DNA from: Thermodesulfovibrio thiophilus DSM 17215
Lineage (GTDB): Bacteria; Nitrospirota; Thermodesulfovibrionia; Thermodesulfovibrionales; Thermodesulfovibrionaceae
NCBI RefSeq assembly: GCF_000423865.1
Contig: NZ_AUIU01000003.1
Location: 1 to 34,353, forward strand
DNA length: 34,353 bases
Reading direction: 5' to 3'
The position numbers and the translations under genes were made by a program. The notes beneath the pieces were generated by a model that searched no databases, was not told the origin of the DNA, and saw nothing but the letters and a program-made list of their open reading frames with translations. Positions 32,134-34,353 of the stretch are shown in pieces. Positions within the stretch are counted from its first letter, which is position 1; the number at the start of each line of letters is the position of its first letter.

Positions 32134-33960
32134 ATGCATGCTTTAATCCTGGTGATTATTGCAGCTCTTGTATTTGTCCTTGCTTACAGGTTTTACAGCG
32201 CTTTTATTGCTGCAAAAGTTCTTGCTCTTGATCCAAATCGTCCAACACCTGCAGTTAAATTGAATGACGGAAGAGACTATGTCCCTACAAATAAATGGCT
32301 TATTTTTGGACACCACTTTGCAGCAATAGCTGGCGCTGGACCATTGATCGGACCAGTTCTTGCAGCTCAGTTTGGATATCTTCCAGGGTTCTTATGGATT
32401 TTAATTGGAGGAGTTTTCGCAGGTGCTGTACATGATATGGTTGTTCTTTTTGCATCAGTAAGACACAATGGAAAATCTCTTGCTGAAGTAGCAAAAGCAC
32501 AAATAGGACCTTTTTCTTACTGGCTTGTTCTGGTTGCTACATTATTTTTATTAATAATTGTTCTTGCAGGTGCATCAATATCTGTTGTCAATGCTCTATT
32601 TCACAGCCCTTGGGGTACTTTTACTGTTGGGATTACTATTCCCATTGCCTTATTTATTGGTATGTATCTTAAATGGTTAAGACCTGGCAAGATTGCCGAG
32701 GCGAGTGTTATAGGAGTGATACTTATAATATTAGCAGTTGTTCTTGGTCCTGTAATTAAAGATTCTTCTTTAGCACCATTTTTTACTTTTGAGAAAAAAG
32801 ATATCTCACTATTTGTAACAATTTACGGATTTATTGCTGCTGTTTTACCAGTATGGTTACTCCTTGTTCCGAGAGATTATCTCAGTTCCTACATGAAATT
32901 TGGTACTATGTTGCTACTTGCAATTGGAGTTATTCTTGTCAATCCTTTGATTCAAATGCCTCCAACAACACAGTTTGTTTCAGGTGGAGGACCTGTAATC
33001 CCGGGTAAAGTCTGGCCATTTGTTTTTATCACAATAGCATGTGGTGCTATTTCAGGTTTTCACTCTCTTGTATCATCAGGAACAACCCCCAAAATGGTTA
33101 CAAATGAAAGAGATATCAGACCAATTGGTTATGGGGCAATGCTTACAGAGAGCTTTGTTGCATTGATGGCATTAATTGCAGCAACAGTACTTCCTACAGC
33201 AGACTACTTTGCAATCAATAGCCCTCCAGCACTGTTTCAAAAGCTCGGGATGCAAGTACAGGATCTTCCATATCTTTCAGCACTTGTGGGAGAAGAGCTT
33301 GCAGGTCGTCCAGGTGGTGCGGTTTCTCTTGCAGTTGGAATGGCAGATATATTCTCAAGAATTGGTGGATTGAGACATCTTATGAGTTACTGGTATCACT
33401 TTGCAATTATGTTTGAAGCTCTCTTTATTCTTACACTTATTGACGCTGGAACAAGAGTTGGACGATATCTTATGCAGGAAATCGGTGGAGTTGTTTACCC
33501 AAAATTGAGAGATTATACCTGGTGGCCAGGTGTTATTGTAACAAGTGGAATATTTAGTTTTTGCTGGGGATATTTACTTTATACAGGAACTATTTCAACA
33601 ATATGGCCACTTTTCGGAGTAAATAATCAGCTTCTTGGTGGTATGGCTTTAGCAATATCTACAACATTTCTTCTGAGACTTGGTAAGGCTAAATATATAT
33701 GGATAACAGTGATTCCTATGGCTTTTCTTTTGATTACTACAATTGTTGCTGGATATCAAAATATTGTAAATAACTATTTACCAAAACATAACTATTTACT
33801 CGCTGGAATTTCTGTGGTTATGATAATAATGGTTGTCTTGATTGTAGCGGACTCGATCAGAGTATGGCTAGGTATTTTAAGCGGTAAAATGCCTTTAATA
33901 AAAGATACTGAAGAGGCTTCTGTTGCACAGAATGCCCCAACAAAATATTTATCAGAATAA
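32134..33960 (+). CDS. cstA: CstA-family carbon starvation / pyruvate or peptide transporter
   Basis: A 608-aa inner-membrane protein with about 16 hydrophobic segments. Conserved CstA motifs are DGRDYVPTNKWLIFGHHFAA, IAGAGPLIGPVLAAQFGYLP, GGVFAGAVHDMVVLFASVRH and FHSLVSSGTTPKMV. Family members (CstA, BtsT) import pyruvate with protons, and CstA also imports peptides. AAGGAGGTG (32118-32126) stands 7 nt before the ATG. The LytS/LytTR pair directly upstream, the repeats and the terminator make this a self-contained nutrient-scavenging unit. The substrate cannot be fixed from sequence; pyruvate is favoured by the two-component context. Confidence 0.95.
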   Translation: MHALILVIIAALVFVLAYRFYSAFIAAKVLALDPNRPTPAVKLNDGRDYVPTNKWLIFGHHFAAIAGAGPLIGPVLAAQFGYLPGFLWILIGGVFAGAVHDMVVLFASVRHNGKSLAEVAKAQIGPFSYWLVLVATLFLLIIVLAGASISVVNALFHSPWGTFTVGITIPIALFIGMYLKWLRPGKIAEASVIGVILIILAVVLGPVIKDSSLAPFFTFEKKDISLFVTIYGFIAAVLPVWLLLVPRDYLSSYMKFGTMLLLAIGVILVNPLIQMPPTTQFVSGGGPVIPGKVWPFVFITIACGAISGFHSLVSSGTTPKMVTNERDIRPIGYGAMLTESFVALMALIAATVLPTADYFAINSPPALFQKLGMQVQDLPYLSALVGEELAGRPGGAVSLAVGMADIFSRIGGLRHLMSYWYHFAIMFEALFILTLIDAGTRVGRYLMQEIGGVVYPKLRDYTWWPGVIVTSGIFSFCWGYLLYTGTISTIWPLFGVNNQLLGGMALAISTTFLLRLGKAKYIWITVIPMAFLLITTIVAGYQNIVNNYLPKHNYLLAGISVVMIIMVVLIVADSIRVWLGILSGKMPLIKDTEEASVAQNAPTKYLSE

Positions 33961-33963
33961 TAC

Positions 33964-33997
33964 AAAAACAGGTGGTTGTAGCCAACCACCTGTTTTT
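33964..33997. terminator. Strong bidirectional intrinsic terminator
   Basis: A 15-bp perfect stem (33964-33978 with 33983-33997, core CAGGTGGTTG/CAACCACCTG, loop TAGC) flanked by A-run and T-run. It starts 4 nt after the cstA stop and can also end transcription of the convergent cupin gene. Confidence 0.93.
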
Positions 33998-34046
33998 CTC
34001 AAAAATATTTTTTAAACCAGAAAACATTTCTTATCAGCTAGAATAT

Positions 34047-34353
34047 CTACCACAAGGCAGGAGCATGGACAACATAACATTTTAGAGGTGTCTGTCCTTT
34101 TGCCTTTAATCCATGAAGTTCTTTAGCTCCTATGGCTATAATATCACCTTTTTTAACTATTTGCCAGTTGTTTTCTATATATATTTCACCTTCACCCTCA
34201 ACTATAAATATGCTGTCTACTTCCTTTTCATGAGTATGTAAAGGTATTTCAACACCAGGATCAAGTTCCATTATAATGATACTTAATTCAGGATGTTTTT
34301 CTTTTGTAATTACATAACCTACCTTTACTCCACTGAATTTTTGATGAGGCTGC
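34047..34353 (-). CDS. Cupin-domain protein, partial at right edge
   Basis: The frame is open from the window edge (34352) to the stop at 34047; about 101 residues are visible, so the start lies outside. The cupin_2 motifs are present: motif 1 PGVEIPLHTHEKEVDSIFIV with HxH and Glu, then GxGE, and motif 2 with KELHGLKAKG. A single-domain metal-binding beta-barrel, possibly an enzyme or small-molecule sensor; no specific substrate can be assigned. An internal ATG at 34271 would drop the first strands and is unlikely to be the true start. Confidence 0.85.
   Translation of the reverse strand, partial: QPHQKFSGVKVGYVITKEKHPELSIIIMELDPGVEIPLHTHEKEVDSIFIVEGEGEIYIENNWQIVKKGDIIAIGAKELHGLKAKGQTPLKCYVVHAPALW

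Overview
The window is AT-rich (roughly one third G+C by eye) and densely coded. It looks like chromosome from a thermophilic, anaerobic, Gram-negative-type bacterium. The LapA/LapB-type LPS-assembly gene, many lipoproteins, the thermophile-like 36-nt CRISPR repeat and the RNA-ligase-partner PIN protein fit Nitrospirota such as Thermodesulfovibrio. That assignment is inference from gene content, not a database match.

Region 1 (about 1-10.6 kb, plus strand) is an envelope-directed cluster. It holds a coiled-coil protein without a signal peptide, a secreted TPR-CHAT protease (caspase-like clan CD), a small secreted 12-cysteine protein with its own promoter, a WD40-caspase lipoprotein, an Ig/FN3/beta-helix/TPR lipoprotein, and a DUF4384 protein. 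Region 2 (about 10.8-15.9 kb, minus strand) reads as one operon: a 90-aa prepropeptide ending in a textbook inhibitor-cystine-knot (knottin) cysteine pattern, a secreted transglutaminase-fold protein, a FecR-TPR protein, and a CHASE2 adenylate cyclase. The two regions converge. Together they could form an extracytoplasmic sensing, proteolysis and cAMP system with two disulfide-rich peptides as effectors or substrates. This is the most novel-looking part of the window.

Region 3 (16.2-22.7 kb) is core: dnaE-accA overlapping by 4 nt, a convergent PIN-domain gene, a LapA-LapB fusion gene, and tRNA-Ala(GGC).

Region 4 (about 22.7-29.2 kb) is an accessory island beside the tRNA. It contains a tyrosine recombinase, an excisionase-like regulator, a secreted thermonuclease, and an 11-repeat CRISPR array with no cas genes. 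Next come an integron attC-like site followed by a small nuclease-like cassette gene, an IS256-type transposase remnant, and an internally deleted IS605/TnpB element that keeps an omega-RNA-like end. The element sits in a RelE-like toxin gene, just downstream of an intact Panacea-type antitoxin. Beyond this lie decayed genes resembling a second antitoxin locus.

Region 5 (29.5-34.35 kb) is a LytS/LytTR two-component pair, a candidate direct-repeat operator, cstA (peptide/pyruvate transporter family) with a strong bidirectional terminator, and a convergent cupin gene cut by the window edge.
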